Positions 8,198 to 14,433 of a stretch of 15,971 nucleotides of DNA are shown here, in pieces (position 1 is the first letter of the stretch; each line of letters starts with the position of its first letter). The notes below the pieces were generated by a model. It saw only the letters and a program-made list of their open reading frames with translations, had not been told where the DNA came from and did not search any database. The stretch spans positions 1 through 15,971 of the forward strand of contig JAJZXJ010000022.1 in the NCBI GenBank assembly GCA_021802425.1. The letters run 5' to 3'. Origin of the DNA: Acidulodesulfobacterium sp021802425. GTDB taxonomy: Bacteria > SZUA-79 > Acidulodesulfobacterales > Acidulodesulfobacteraceae. A program made the position numbers and the translations under genes.

Positions 8198-8533
8198 TTA
8201 ATGTGCAACAGCCCTGTCTATCATCTGTTTAAATGCATTTTTAGGCGCTGCCCCAACTATTTGGTCCACCACTTTTCCGTTATTAAACAAAATAACCGTC
8301 GGTATCCCTCTTATCCCATATTTACCTGGAATAACCTGATTTTCATCAACATTTACCTTGCCCACTTTTATGGTGCCGTCATAATCCGATGCCATCTCGT
8401 CGATGATCGGGGCAACAGCCCTGCATGGAGCGCACCAAACAGCCCAAAAATCCACAAGAACCGGTTTATTGGATTGCAAAACCTCTGTTTCAAAATTGGC
8501 ATCCGTAAAGGCTAAAACTTTTTCTGAAGCCAT
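8198..8533 (-). CDS. trxA: Thioredoxin
   Basis: A 111-residue cytoplasmic thioredoxin, the general disulfide reductant recharged by thioredoxin reductase. Active site WCAPC at 33-37 with cysteines C34 and C37; cis-proline P78 in RGIPT; buried Asp in LVDFW at about 28; the GxP and AAP loops near the C-terminus are also in place. WCAPC replaces the more usual WCGPC. This variant occurs naturally in thioredoxins and may shift the redox potential somewhat. AAGGAGG lies about 10 nt before the ATG on the minus strand. It lies 74 nt downstream of the Mrp gene on the same strand and may share its transcript. Confidence 0.96.
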   Translation of the reverse strand: MASEKVLAFTDANFETEVLQSNKPVLVDFWAVWCAPCRAVAPIIDEMASDYDGTIKVGKVNVDENQVIPGKYGIRGIPTVILFNNGKVVDQIVGAAPKNAFKQMIDRAVAH

Positions 8534-8607
8534 AATGAGTAAATCCTCCTTAAATTTTAATTGTGTTTAAATGTCCTTTTGTTTCATAAAACAGGCTTTT
8601 ATAATTT

Positions 8608-9603
8608 TTATACACTAACCCTCTGTTCCGATCTCAAAATCAAAGAATCCGCTATTTTATTAAATACGGCTTTTACCTCCGGATGGATATCTTTTGTCAT
8701 AATGGGTTCGCCTTTATCGGAGAGTTCGCAGATTTCTTCTACTATAGGCACCTCGCCCAGAAAATTAACGCCTAATTTTTCGGCAGTTTTTTTAGCGCCG
8801 CCATGTTTAAATATATCCGAACGCTTATTGCAATGGGGACATATAAAATAGCTCATATTTTCGACTATGCCAAAAACAGGAACATTAACCTTATCGAACA
8901 TACCCAATGCCTTTTTGGCATCTATAAGGGAAATATCCTGAGGCGTGGAAACTACTATGGCAAAATTTATCGGAACGGTTTGGACTAATGTGAGCTGGAT
9001 GTCTCCGGTTCCGGGAGGAAGATCGACTACGAGAAAATCTATTTCGCCCCATTCCACATCTTTTAAAAACTGCGTCGTGACCTGCATAACTATAGGCCCT
9101 CTCCAAATAGCGGGAGCATCTTCCGGAATTAAAAATCCTAAAGACATAAGTTTAATCCCGAATTTTTCTACAGGTATTATTTTATTTTGGGAAGTTAAAT
9201 CGGGTCTTTTGTTTATGCCCATCATCGTGGGAATACTCGGACCATACAAATCCGCATCCATAAGTCCCACTTTTTTACCCTGCTGCGCTAAGCTGATGGC
9301 TAAGTTAACGCTAAATGTGGATTTTCCTACGCCGCCTTTACCGCTTGCAACGGCAATAATATTTTTTACGCCGAAAATAGGAGCTCGCTCCTCAAACGGA
9401 TTTTTATTGGGCTTACCCCCGTTATCTCCCGAAGAACACCCGCAAGAAGATTCTTCCCCGCTTTCATCGCCGCAGCCGCACGAAGAACCGTGCTCTTCGT
9501 CATCCCCGCATCCGCATCCGCCGTCTTCTTCAAAATCATAAGCCCCGTCTTCGCTATCCGCGTTAAATTTATTTAATTCCTTTTCATCGTCATGATTATG
9601 CAT
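8608..9603 (-). CDS. mrp: Mrp/ApbC-family Fe-S carrier P-loop ATPase with Cys-Gly-Cys N-terminal repeats
   Basis: Mrp/ApbC (Nbp35-like) proteins bind a labile [4Fe-4S] cluster as dimers and deliver it to apoproteins in the cytoplasm. Core features: deviant Walker A GKGGVGKST at 88-96, switch I DADLYGPS at 116-123, LVVDLPPGTGD at 191-201, and the dimer-bridging CPHC at 255-258. The core ends at 331, close to the family norm. The first 70 residues are unusual. There is no MIP18-like domain; instead there is an acidic, His/Cys-containing tail with three 12-residue units (28-39, 40-51, 52-63), each carrying Cys-Gly-Cys at its third to fifth positions (C30/C32, C42/C44, C54/C56). AGAGG lies before the ATG. 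trxA follows 74 nt downstream. Confidence 0.95.
   Translation of the reverse strand: MHNHDDEKELNKFNADSEDGAYDFEEDGGCGCGDDEEHGSSCGCGDESGEESSCGCSSGDNGGKPNKNPFEERAPIFGVKNIIAVASGKGGVGKSTFSVNLAISLAQQGKKVGLMDADLYGPSIPTMMGINKRPDLTSQNKIIPVEKFGIKLMSLGFLIPEDAPAIWRGPIVMQVTTQFLKDVEWGEIDFLVVDLPPGTGDIQLTLVQTVPINFAIVVSTPQDISLIDAKKALGMFDKVNVPVFGIVENMSYFICPHCNKRSDIFKHGGAKKTAEKLGVNFLGEVPIVEEICELSDKGEPIMTKDIHPEVKAVFNKIADSLILRSEQRVSV
9415..9522 (-). repeat. Three in-frame 36-bp units encoding Cys-Gly-Cys repeats in the Mrp protein
   Basis: Codons 28-63 of the Mrp gene form three 12-residue units: GGCGCGDDEEHG, SSCGCGDESGEE and SSCGCSSGDNGG. The Cys-Gly-Cys positions are exactly 12 residues apart. The codons for matching residues differ between units (for example TGC, TGC and TGT, and GGA, GGC and GGG), so the repeat is kept at protein level and is not a recent DNA duplication. 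Confidence 0.8.
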
Positions 9604-9764
9604 AAATACCTCTTTAGTTTAGTTTTATTATTATTTAATGTTAATTCTATTAATTTAAGTTTATGGGTATTACATTATATCTAACATAGCCATATATGCT
9701 ATATATAAATATTAATATATCTATATTATCATAGCTATTTAGTTATTTCAATCTAAAAATCGGC
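9604..9764 (-). promoter_or_regulatory. AT-rich gap upstream of mrp; weak promoter candidate
   Basis: This 161-bp gap lies between the radical SAM stop and the mrp start, both on the minus strand. A minus-strand TATAAT (complement of 9674-9679) is a possible -10 for mrp, with only a poor -35 (ATAGCA-like at about 9697-9702). Several short AT palindromes (such as CATATATG at 9691-9698) occur, but these are expected by chance in such sequence. No ORF or RNA gene seen. Confidence 0.3.
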
Positions 9765-11069
9765 TTACACGGCGTCGGTCGTTTTAAACGCATCCATAAA
9801 TGCGCTGACGGAAAACTCTGCCCTGCCCGGACCTGCCTCGCCGTACCCTTCCGGAACAGGTAAATTGTACTTATAATGGAGTTCATGCCATTTGAGAAGC
9901 AGTTTAACATAATACTCAAGAGGAGCCGGCGAATTTCCCAATCTCCCGAGTTTGCTTGTCTTTTCGGGACACCATGTGGTGTACCTCGGTATAACATTAT
10001 TGGACATAAAAAATTCCAGTCCCTCTCCCGTTGAATTAACGGCGTCGTCTATGCTTTTAAACCCGTAAGGTTTGGAAAGTTCGACTCCCGCGACAAAATT
10101 TGGAATAACTCTGTATTCCCCGAATATAGATACGGCATCCACTATTCTTTTTATCCATTCATCTCTTCCGATAAATTTGGACTTTCCGGGACAAATATTA
10201 TCAAAAAGCCCTTTATCCCAGACCTCGAAGTTGGTATGATAAATGTAAGCTCCTGCATCCTTAAGTCTTTTAAGGTTTTTTGCATCGTGAGCCTGAACGA
10301 CAATCTTGCTTATCCATTTGCCCTTGTATTTATCTTCTATGGCTTCTAAAAACCTGACATAAAAATCTATCTCCGTATCTCCGTTAAATTTAAATTCATC
10401 TATAATGCTTCCTCCCGTCAATGTATAAGCCTTAGATTCGGAATCCTCCGATGAGCCGATTATGCCGAGAGCATCGATAATGTCGTCTATGGATTTTACG
10501 GCGGAATAGCTTTTGTTTGTTTTCTTTTGATTTACATAATTTGAGTTCATATCGCAAAATGCGCATTCGCTCTTATTTTCAAAATACTGGCACATTCTGA
10601 AAACTGCGAGATATACTAAGTAGCCCCATTCGATAGTGGGAGCAATATCCCTGACCGATTTCCCGGACGGGGTTTTTTGCAGCATGTAGGATTTTTCGGG
10701 TGAAAAAATAATATCCCCTATAAAATTATCATCAAGAAACAGGACATATTTGTTTGCAGCCGCGTCGAACTTAACCCTGTAAGGGGAAGATTTATTAATC
10801 CTGACGGAGATAATAGTTCGTTTTAGGTTATATATCCCGCTTTGAAGGGCAATTTCTTCCGGATATTTTTTTGTGATTATATCGTTATCATTATCTATGT
10901 TAAAAGAAAAAATGAAATAAGATTTGCTTGAAAAATTTTTAACATCCGTTAACGGTTCGAAGAAAATCCCCTGTCTTAATATATCTTCTTTTATGATGGC
11001 TTCCGGGTTTAATAAATGGCCGTATTCTTTAATGAAAAAGTCCAACTCGCCTATATGTTTATTTACCAT
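9765..11069 (-). CDS. Radical SAM protein with CX8CX2C cluster motif, function unknown
   Basis: A 434-residue protein that I assign to the radical SAM superfamily, whose members use a [4Fe-4S] cluster and S-adenosylmethionine to form a 5'-deoxyadenosyl radical. The cluster motif appears to be C160-x8-C169-x2-C172 (FRMC ... ECAFCDMN), not the standard CX3CX2C. It is followed at about 216-220 by YTLTGGSI, like the GGE/TGG strand that binds SAM, then by barrel-like segments: SKIVVQAHD at 254-262, AYIYHTNFEVWD at 274-285, NICPGKSKFIGRDEW at 291-305 and VIPNFVAGVEL at 321-331. The R/G-rich GRDEW and the second-half pattern recall the BioB/HydE/HydG group, but that is a weak likeness. Residues 1-140 are a separate N-terminal region I do not recognise. 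No clear ribosome site precedes the ATG. No peptide, carrier or methyltransferase partner lies next to it, so the substrate is unknown. Confidence 0.75.
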   Translation of the reverse strand: MVNKHIGELDFFIKEYGHLLNPEAIIKEDILRQGIFFEPLTDVKNFSSKSYFIFSFNIDNDNDIITKKYPEEIALQSGIYNLKRTIISVRINKSSPYRVKFDAAANKYVLFLDDNFIGDIIFSPEKSYMLQKTPSGKSVRDIAPTIEWGYLVYLAVFRMCQYFENKSECAFCDMNSNYVNQKKTNKSYSAVKSIDDIIDALGIIGSSEDSESKAYTLTGGSIIDEFKFNGDTEIDFYVRFLEAIEDKYKGKWISKIVVQAHDAKNLKRLKDAGAYIYHTNFEVWDKGLFDNICPGKSKFIGRDEWIKRIVDAVSIFGEYRVIPNFVAGVELSKPYGFKSIDDAVNSTGEGLEFFMSNNVIPRYTTWCPEKTSKLGRLGNSPAPLEYYVKLLLKWHELHYKYNLPVPEGYGEAGPGRAEFSVSAFMDAFKTTDAV

Positions 11070-11122
11070 AGTCTTTTATTTTATTACTTTAAGAAAAAAA
11101 ATTCAATCGATAAAATTTTTCC

Positions 11123-11152
11123 TTTACATAGACGGTAAAAAAATATTATAAT
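11123..11152 (+). promoter_or_regulatory. Candidate sigma70 promoter for the winged-helix/zinc-ribbon gene
   Basis: TTTACA at 11123-11128 and TATAAT at 11147-11152 are 18 nt apart: a one-mismatch -35 and an exact -10. This would give a leader of roughly 160 nt before ATG 11317. The rest of the divergent gap (11070-11316) is very AT-rich and holds no ORF. A minus-strand TATAAT (complement of 11184-11189) might serve the radical SAM gene, but its -35 is poor. Confidence 0.42.
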
Positions 11153-11316
11153 GTAAAATATATATATAAATATATTATTCTAAATTATACAAAAATAGTT
11201 TATTGATTTATTTATTTAATTATTTATTTTTAAGATACTTTAATTTTTAGTTTTAATAATGAATTTTGTGCTAACCGGTATTCTTAATTCACTTTATTTA
11301 ATTGAGGATTTATATT

Positions 11317-12378
11317 ATGAAAACATTGCAGGCTAAATTATATATTCTTTTTAGCTTATTTTTCCTTAGCAGAGAAAAATTAATCAAAGACACTATATCG
11401 ATAATACCGCCGGAATATAAAAACATTGCATATTTAAGTGATATAGAATTCACTATTTTCGCATATTTTTCTTATAAATATACCCATTCATCCGCAAAAG
11501 AAAAAAAGAATTATGAAAAAAACGGCATAACGGTTTCCTATAAAGAATTAAACAGATTATATATCTCAACGCCGCATCTCGCAACCGTGCTTAAGAGTTT
11601 GCAAGACAATAAGCTCATCAATAAATCTACTTTAAGAGAAGATAAACGCAAAACGAATTACATCCTGCCTTATAGCGAACTTAAAAAATTTAACGAGATA
11701 AATATAAAAGCTCTTCAGTTTTGCGATTTTAATAAAACCGACACATATATTATCAATAATTTAATAAAGGGAACGATAGCCCTCCTTAAAAGCAACAAGA
11801 TAATTAATGACGAGCAAGAAAAAAACCTTGACGATTTTTTAAATAAATCAGATAATTATTTTAAATTTTATTATATAATACTTGCTTTATGGACAAGCAG
11901 ATATCTCATAACCAGTTTTCAGATTAAATTAATGGGGCCGTCGGAATTTATGGTTTATGCGCTGATAATAAAATTTTATATTAAAAACGATAAAAAACCT
12001 ATTACAACTAAAAAAGTTAAAGAAGAGACGGGCCTTGCCCCATCTATTATCAGTCAAAGTTTTAAGAAGTTCATCGATGAAGACATCATAACAAGAAAAG
12101 AAATAAATAAATTTAAAGTATATTTTTATATCAATAAAAAAAACCTTGAAAAAAGGCTTACGAATGATACCATAATAATCGATGAAATTACCAAAAATTT
12201 CAAAAACGAGGATGAGAAAAGTTTCGAAAAATTTGTCGATAAATTAAGCACCACCCTGACAGATAAATTAAACAGTTTAGAAGTAAACAAAGTGTGCCTA
12301 AACAAAAAATGCGGAATGGAAATCCCATTGATGCCCGGACTTAAATATTGCCCTTATTGCGGGGAAAAAGTTGCTTAA
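11317..12378 (+). CDS. Unrecognised protein: two winged-helix-like segments and a C-terminal zinc ribbon
   Basis: I do not recognise this 353-residue protein as a named family. Residues 73-125 look like a MarR-type winged helix: a recognition-helix region (YKELNRLYISTPHLATVLKSLQ), then DNKLINKS and a basic wing rich in Arg/Lys. A second such unit sits at about 228-280 (TTKKVKEETGLAPSIISQSF, then DEDIITRKEINKFKVYFYI). The C-terminus has four cysteines, C327-x4-C332-x12-C345-x2-C348, ending in YCPYCGEK, a typical zinc ribbon. A role in DNA binding or transcription is an inference from these parts. The start ATG 11317 has GAGGA at 11304-11308, 8 nt away; TTG 11302 overlaps that site and is rejected. 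plsY follows after 12 nt, probably in the same operon. Divergent from the radical SAM gene. Confidence 0.75.
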   Translation: MKTLQAKLYILFSLFFLSREKLIKDTISIIPPEYKNIAYLSDIEFTIFAYFSYKYTHSSAKEKKNYEKNGITVSYKELNRLYISTPHLATVLKSLQDNKLINKSTLREDKRKTNYILPYSELKKFNEINIKALQFCDFNKTDTYIINNLIKGTIALLKSNKIINDEQEKNLDDFLNKSDNYFKFYYIILALWTSRYLITSFQIKLMGPSEFMVYALIIKFYIKNDKKPITTKKVKEETGLAPSIISQSFKKFIDEDIITRKEINKFKVYFYINKKNLEKRLTNDTIIIDEITKNFKNEDEKSFEKFVDKLSTTLTDKLNSLEVNKVCLNKKCGMEIPLMPGLKYCPYCGEKVA

Positions 12379-12390
12379 AGAGGTTTAGCC

Positions 12391-12981
12391 ATTTTAACGG
12401 GAATAATTTATATATTAGCATCATATTTACTGGGAAGCATCCCCACCTCTGCCATAGTTGCAAAATTTAAGGGGGGGATAGACCTTACTACGGCGGGAAG
12501 CGGTAATCTCGGCGCAACAAATGTTTCCCGGGTTATAGGAAAGAAATTTGGTTTTGTTACGCTGGTAATAGATGCGGCAAAAGGGTTTATACCGGTATTT
12601 TTGGCAATAAAATTATTCCATCTGCCTTTATTTTTTTTATCTTTAATAATTATAGCCCCCGTAGTAGGCCATTGCTATTCGATATTCATAAAATTTAAAG
12701 GCGGGAAAGGGGTTGCTACGGCGCTGGGAGTATTTCTTGCCCTATCCCCCGAAGCGGTTTTAATGGCTTTTTTAATATTCTTAGTAATATTATTTTTTTC
12801 AAGGTATGTTTCGCTTGCTTCGATGATAAGCGCTTTTTTTATGCCGTTTTTAATATTTTACACGCTTAAAAGCATTTACCTGTTTATTGCATCCGCCTTC
12901 ATAGCAATTTTAATAATATACAAACATTCCCCTAATATAAAGAGGCTTTTAAACGGGGCGGAAAATAAGATAAAAAAATAA
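12391..12981 (+). CDS. plsY: Acyl-phosphate:glycerol-3-phosphate acyltransferase, with ATT start
   Basis: PlsY is an inner-membrane enzyme that moves the acyl group of acyl-phosphate to glycerol-3-phosphate, the first step of phospholipid synthesis in most bacteria. The 196 residues carry all family motifs: SYLLGSIPTS at 11-20, GSGNLGATNVSR at 36-47, HCYSIFIKFKGGKGVAT at 94-110 and HSPNIKRLLNG at 179-189, with about five hydrophobic segments. The reading frame is open back to the previous gene's stop, yet has no ATG, GTG or TTG before position 12601, which lies inside the protein. ATT at 12391 is 7 nt after AGAGG (12379-12383) and gives a normal PlsY N-terminus, so I take ATT as the start. 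Cotranscribed with the zinc-ribbon gene upstream (12-nt gap). Family assignment is sure; the start is less so. Confidence 0.92.
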   Translation: MLTGIIYILASYLLGSIPTSAIVAKFKGGIDLTTAGSGNLGATNVSRVIGKKFGFVTLVIDAAKGFIPVFLAIKLFHLPLFFLSLIIIAPVVGHCYSIFIKFKGGKGVATALGVFLALSPEAVLMAFLIFLVILFFSRYVSLASMISAFFMPFLIFYTLKSIYLFIASAFIAILIIYKHSPNIKRLLNGAENKIKK

Positions 12982-13000
12982 ATTTCTTTTATCTTATTTT
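12962..13000. terminator. Bidirectional terminator between plsY and the lipoprotein gene
   Basis: AAAATAAGATAAAA at 12962-12975 and TTTTATCTTATTTT at 12987-13000 are perfect 14-bp inverted arms around an 11-nt loop. The hairpin lies between two converging genes, and its U-rich 3' arm serves transcripts from either side. The plsY stop codon lies in the loop, and the lipoprotein stop codon begins inside the right arm. The stem has only one G-C pair, so efficiency is uncertain, but the symmetry and location are clear. Confidence 0.65.
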
Positions 13001-13718
13001 ACTTTACCGTAACCAATCTGGAGCTTAATGCCGTAATTACATTGTTGACTTTAATGATTGCCTCGTATATGTAAATCTTCGGAGCAGATTTTGGAATCGT
13101 AACAGGCAAAACGGTTTTGTAGTAACCTTCCTTTTCAATATTGGTGCTTGTGGTATGATTATAAAAAATCTTTCCGTCTAACCCTTCCAATATTCTTGTT
13201 TCTTGAATGGAATGATTTTTGATATTATTGGATGCCCCGATAACATTATATTCCATAATTAACTTAATCTTATTACCGGCCGCTACCGATTTGGGAGCGG
13301 TGTATATTTTCAGATTGGATATTAATACGCCTTTAACCTCTTTAAAGTTAATTTTTGGAGCGGCAGCGGCAGGATCATAAATAAACTCATTGCTTGCCAA
13401 TTTATAGGGGGTGTTAAGCATAGACATTCCCCGAATCTTACCCTCCCTTGTGACAACATACTTTCCTGTTACATAGCCCACGCCGTAACCTATAGATAAT
13501 CCGGCAGCAGTTCCTATTATTGCGCCGATTGGACCTCCCGTTAACGCGCCTATTACAAAACCGGTGCCTGCTCCAAATAATGCCCCGGTGGTTCCGCTTG
13601 CCGCAGTCGCCCTTGAAGTTGCGCATCCGCTAAGAGAGGACGAAGCAATAAAAATCGAGAGTAAAAGGATTATTGCTATACCAAATCTTTTTTTAATATT
13701 AATTTTATTATTTTTCAT
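12999..13718 (-). CDS. Glycine-zipper lipoprotein with C-terminal beta domain
   Basis: A 239-residue predicted lipoprotein. Residues 10-28 are a hydrophobic signal, and the lipobox L29-S-G-C32 gives acylated Cys32. The residue after it is Ala, not Asp, so outer-membrane sorting is the default expectation. Residues 41-86 are Gly/Ala-rich with GxxxG spacing (for example GALFGAGTGFVIGALTG and GPIGAIIGTAAG), the glycine-zipper pattern of Rickettsia-17-kDa-like and similar envelope proteins. Residues from about 125 to 239 alternate hydrophobic and polar residues like an Ig-type beta sandwich; I know no function for it. AAGGAGG lies 10 nt before the ATG. The gene follows doxX on the same strand after 186 nt, and a minus-strand TATAAT (complement of 13754-13759) suggests its own promoter. 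Confidence 0.8.
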   Translation of the reverse strand: MKNNKINIKKRFGIAIILLLSIFIASSSLSGCATSRATAASGTTGALFGAGTGFVIGALTGGPIGAIIGTAAGLSIGYGVGYVTGKYVVTREGKIRGMSMLNTPYKLASNEFIYDPAAAAPKINFKEVKGVLISNLKIYTAPKSVAAGNKIKLIMEYNVIGASNNIKNHSIQETRILEGLDGKIFYNHTTSTNIEKEGYYKTVLPVTIPKSAPKIYIYEAIIKVNNVITALSSRLVTVK

Positions 13719-13753
13719 GGCCCTAAAACCTCCTTATTTTGTTTTATGGCTAT

Positions 13754-13759
13754 ATTATA
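13754..13759 (-). promoter_or_regulatory. Candidate -10 box for the lipoprotein gene
   Basis: The minus strand reads TATAAT here, 35 nt upstream of the lipoprotein ATG. No good -35 is found 16-18 nt further upstream. The left arm of a long inverted repeat (13763-13775) sits directly upstream, in the -10/-35 spacer, and could bind a regulator that replaces a -35. Confidence 0.35.
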
Positions 13760-13762
13760 AGG

Positions 13763-13896
13763 ATAATAGAAACATATAACCGCAAATTAGCTTAATGATA
13801 TAATAAAATTATGTATGTTGCAACAAAAATCGTACCCTTATCCTGCGTTAGAAAATATTTAAATGTTTCTATTATTCGGTAATTCTAACGCAGGAT
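13763..13896. repeat. Nested inverted repeats between doxX and the lipoprotein gene
   Basis: Two perfect inverted repeats interlock. ATCCTGCGTTAGAA (13840-13853) pairs with TTCTAACGCAGGAT (13883-13896), 14 bp over a 29-nt loop. ATAATAGAAACAT (13763-13775) pairs with ATGTTTCTATTAT (13863-13875), 13 bp, and this right arm lies within the loop of the first hairpin. The 14-bp hairpin begins 8 nt after the doxX stop on the minus strand. A 10-bp palindrome, TGTTGCAACA, lies at 13816-13825. These could be an RNA structure, operators or a short mobile-element remnant. The loop is too large for a standard intrinsic terminator. Confidence 0.75.
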
Positions 13897-13904
13897 TGAG
13901 GCTA

Positions 13905-14318
13905 TTACTGTAAAATGAAGGGCGCGTTTTTCGTTACGAAGGCCGTCAGCGTATATTCGCCGGGACCCATTATAAAAATGCTCAATGCTACGGTAAATTC
14001 CGTTAAAGCATATTCGTAACCGCCGTTCATAATATTAAACCCGTGAGGCAAATGAAGTATAAATATCGCGCCGAGCATTACAAGCATTATGTTTAGCGCC
14101 CCTATTCTTGTCAATATTCCGCTGACCATTGCAAGGCTTCCCGTTGTTTCGGCTATGCCAACCAATGCCGCTATAATGATTGGGAAATGCATATACCCTG
14201 CAAAACCGGCTATACCTGGTCCGTCAAACCAATCAAATAAAATTCCCGTCCCATGGTAAAAAAAACTGAGAAACAGCACAAACCTTAAGAAAAATAAACT
14301 TATGGATTCTTTTTTCAT
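13905..14318 (-). CDS. DoxX-family membrane protein
   Basis: A 137-residue protein with four hydrophobic segments (about 8-27, 46-66, 74-91 and 107-118) and the DoxX-like pattern: LRFVLFLSFFYHGTGILF near the N-terminus, GIAETTGSLAMVSGILTRIGAL at 54-75, and a late GGYEYALTEFTVALSIFIMGPGEYTL. DoxX is named after a subunit of thiosulfate:quinone oxidoreductase, but most family members are small inner-membrane proteins of unknown role that often sit beside HxlR or MarR regulators, in places linked to oxidative or electrophile stress. AGAGG lies before the ATG. Upstream, 115 nt away and on the same strand, is the CDGSH gene; an HxlR gene is close by. A sulfur-oxidation role should not be assumed. 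Confidence 0.85.
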   Translation of the reverse strand: MKKESISLFFLRFVLFLSFFYHGTGILFDWFDGPGIAGFAGYMHFPIIIAALVGIAETTGSLAMVSGILTRIGALNIMLVMLGAIFILHLPHGFNIMNGGYEYALTEFTVALSIFIMGPGEYTLTAFVTKNAPFILQ

Positions 14319-14379
14319 TTTTGACCTCTTTAATTAATTTAATGTTTTTAAATTATAATTTTACCCTTCTTTCTTTCAC

Positions 14380-14408
14380 CCGGCCGCCGGTCATATGTCC
14401 GCGGCCGG
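14380..14408. repeat. GC-rich hairpin between the CDGSH and doxX genes
   Basis: CCGGCCGC (14380-14387) and GCGGCCGG (14401-14408) are perfect 8-bp arms, extended inward by GG/CC after one bulged C. The CATATG core forms the loop. It stands out as a GC island in very AT-rich DNA. No U-tract follows on either strand, so it is not a textbook intrinsic terminator. It starts 25 nt after the CDGSH stop and ends 61 nt before the doxX start, so it may shape the message between the two genes. Confidence 0.75.
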
Positions 14409-14433
14409 AGAAATTAAAATTAATATGCTTTAC

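Noticed and set aside
8945..9541. Long plus-strand open frame opposite mrp
   Set aside because: Antisense shadow of the Mrp gene; its Ser/Pro-rich end is the complement of the CGC repeats.
9680..9740. Cluster of short AT palindromes upstream of mrp
   Set aside because: Arms are 4-5 bp of A/T mostly; expected by chance at this base composition.
11302..11304. TTG start for the winged-helix/zinc-ribbon gene
   Set aside because: It overlaps the GAGGA ribosome site that serves ATG 11317.
12601..12603. TTG as plsY start giving a 126-residue protein
   Set aside because: It would remove the GSIPTS segment and the GSGNLGATN motif, both needed in PlsY and clearly encoded upstream in the same frame.
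13438..13626. Minus-strand Arg/Cys-rich open frame in the lipoprotein gene
   Set aside because: Alternate-frame reading of the Gly-rich zipper codons; the lipobox and ribosome site support the other frame.
14380..14408. GC hairpin as a standard intrinsic terminator
   Set aside because: Neither strand has a U-tract after the stem.
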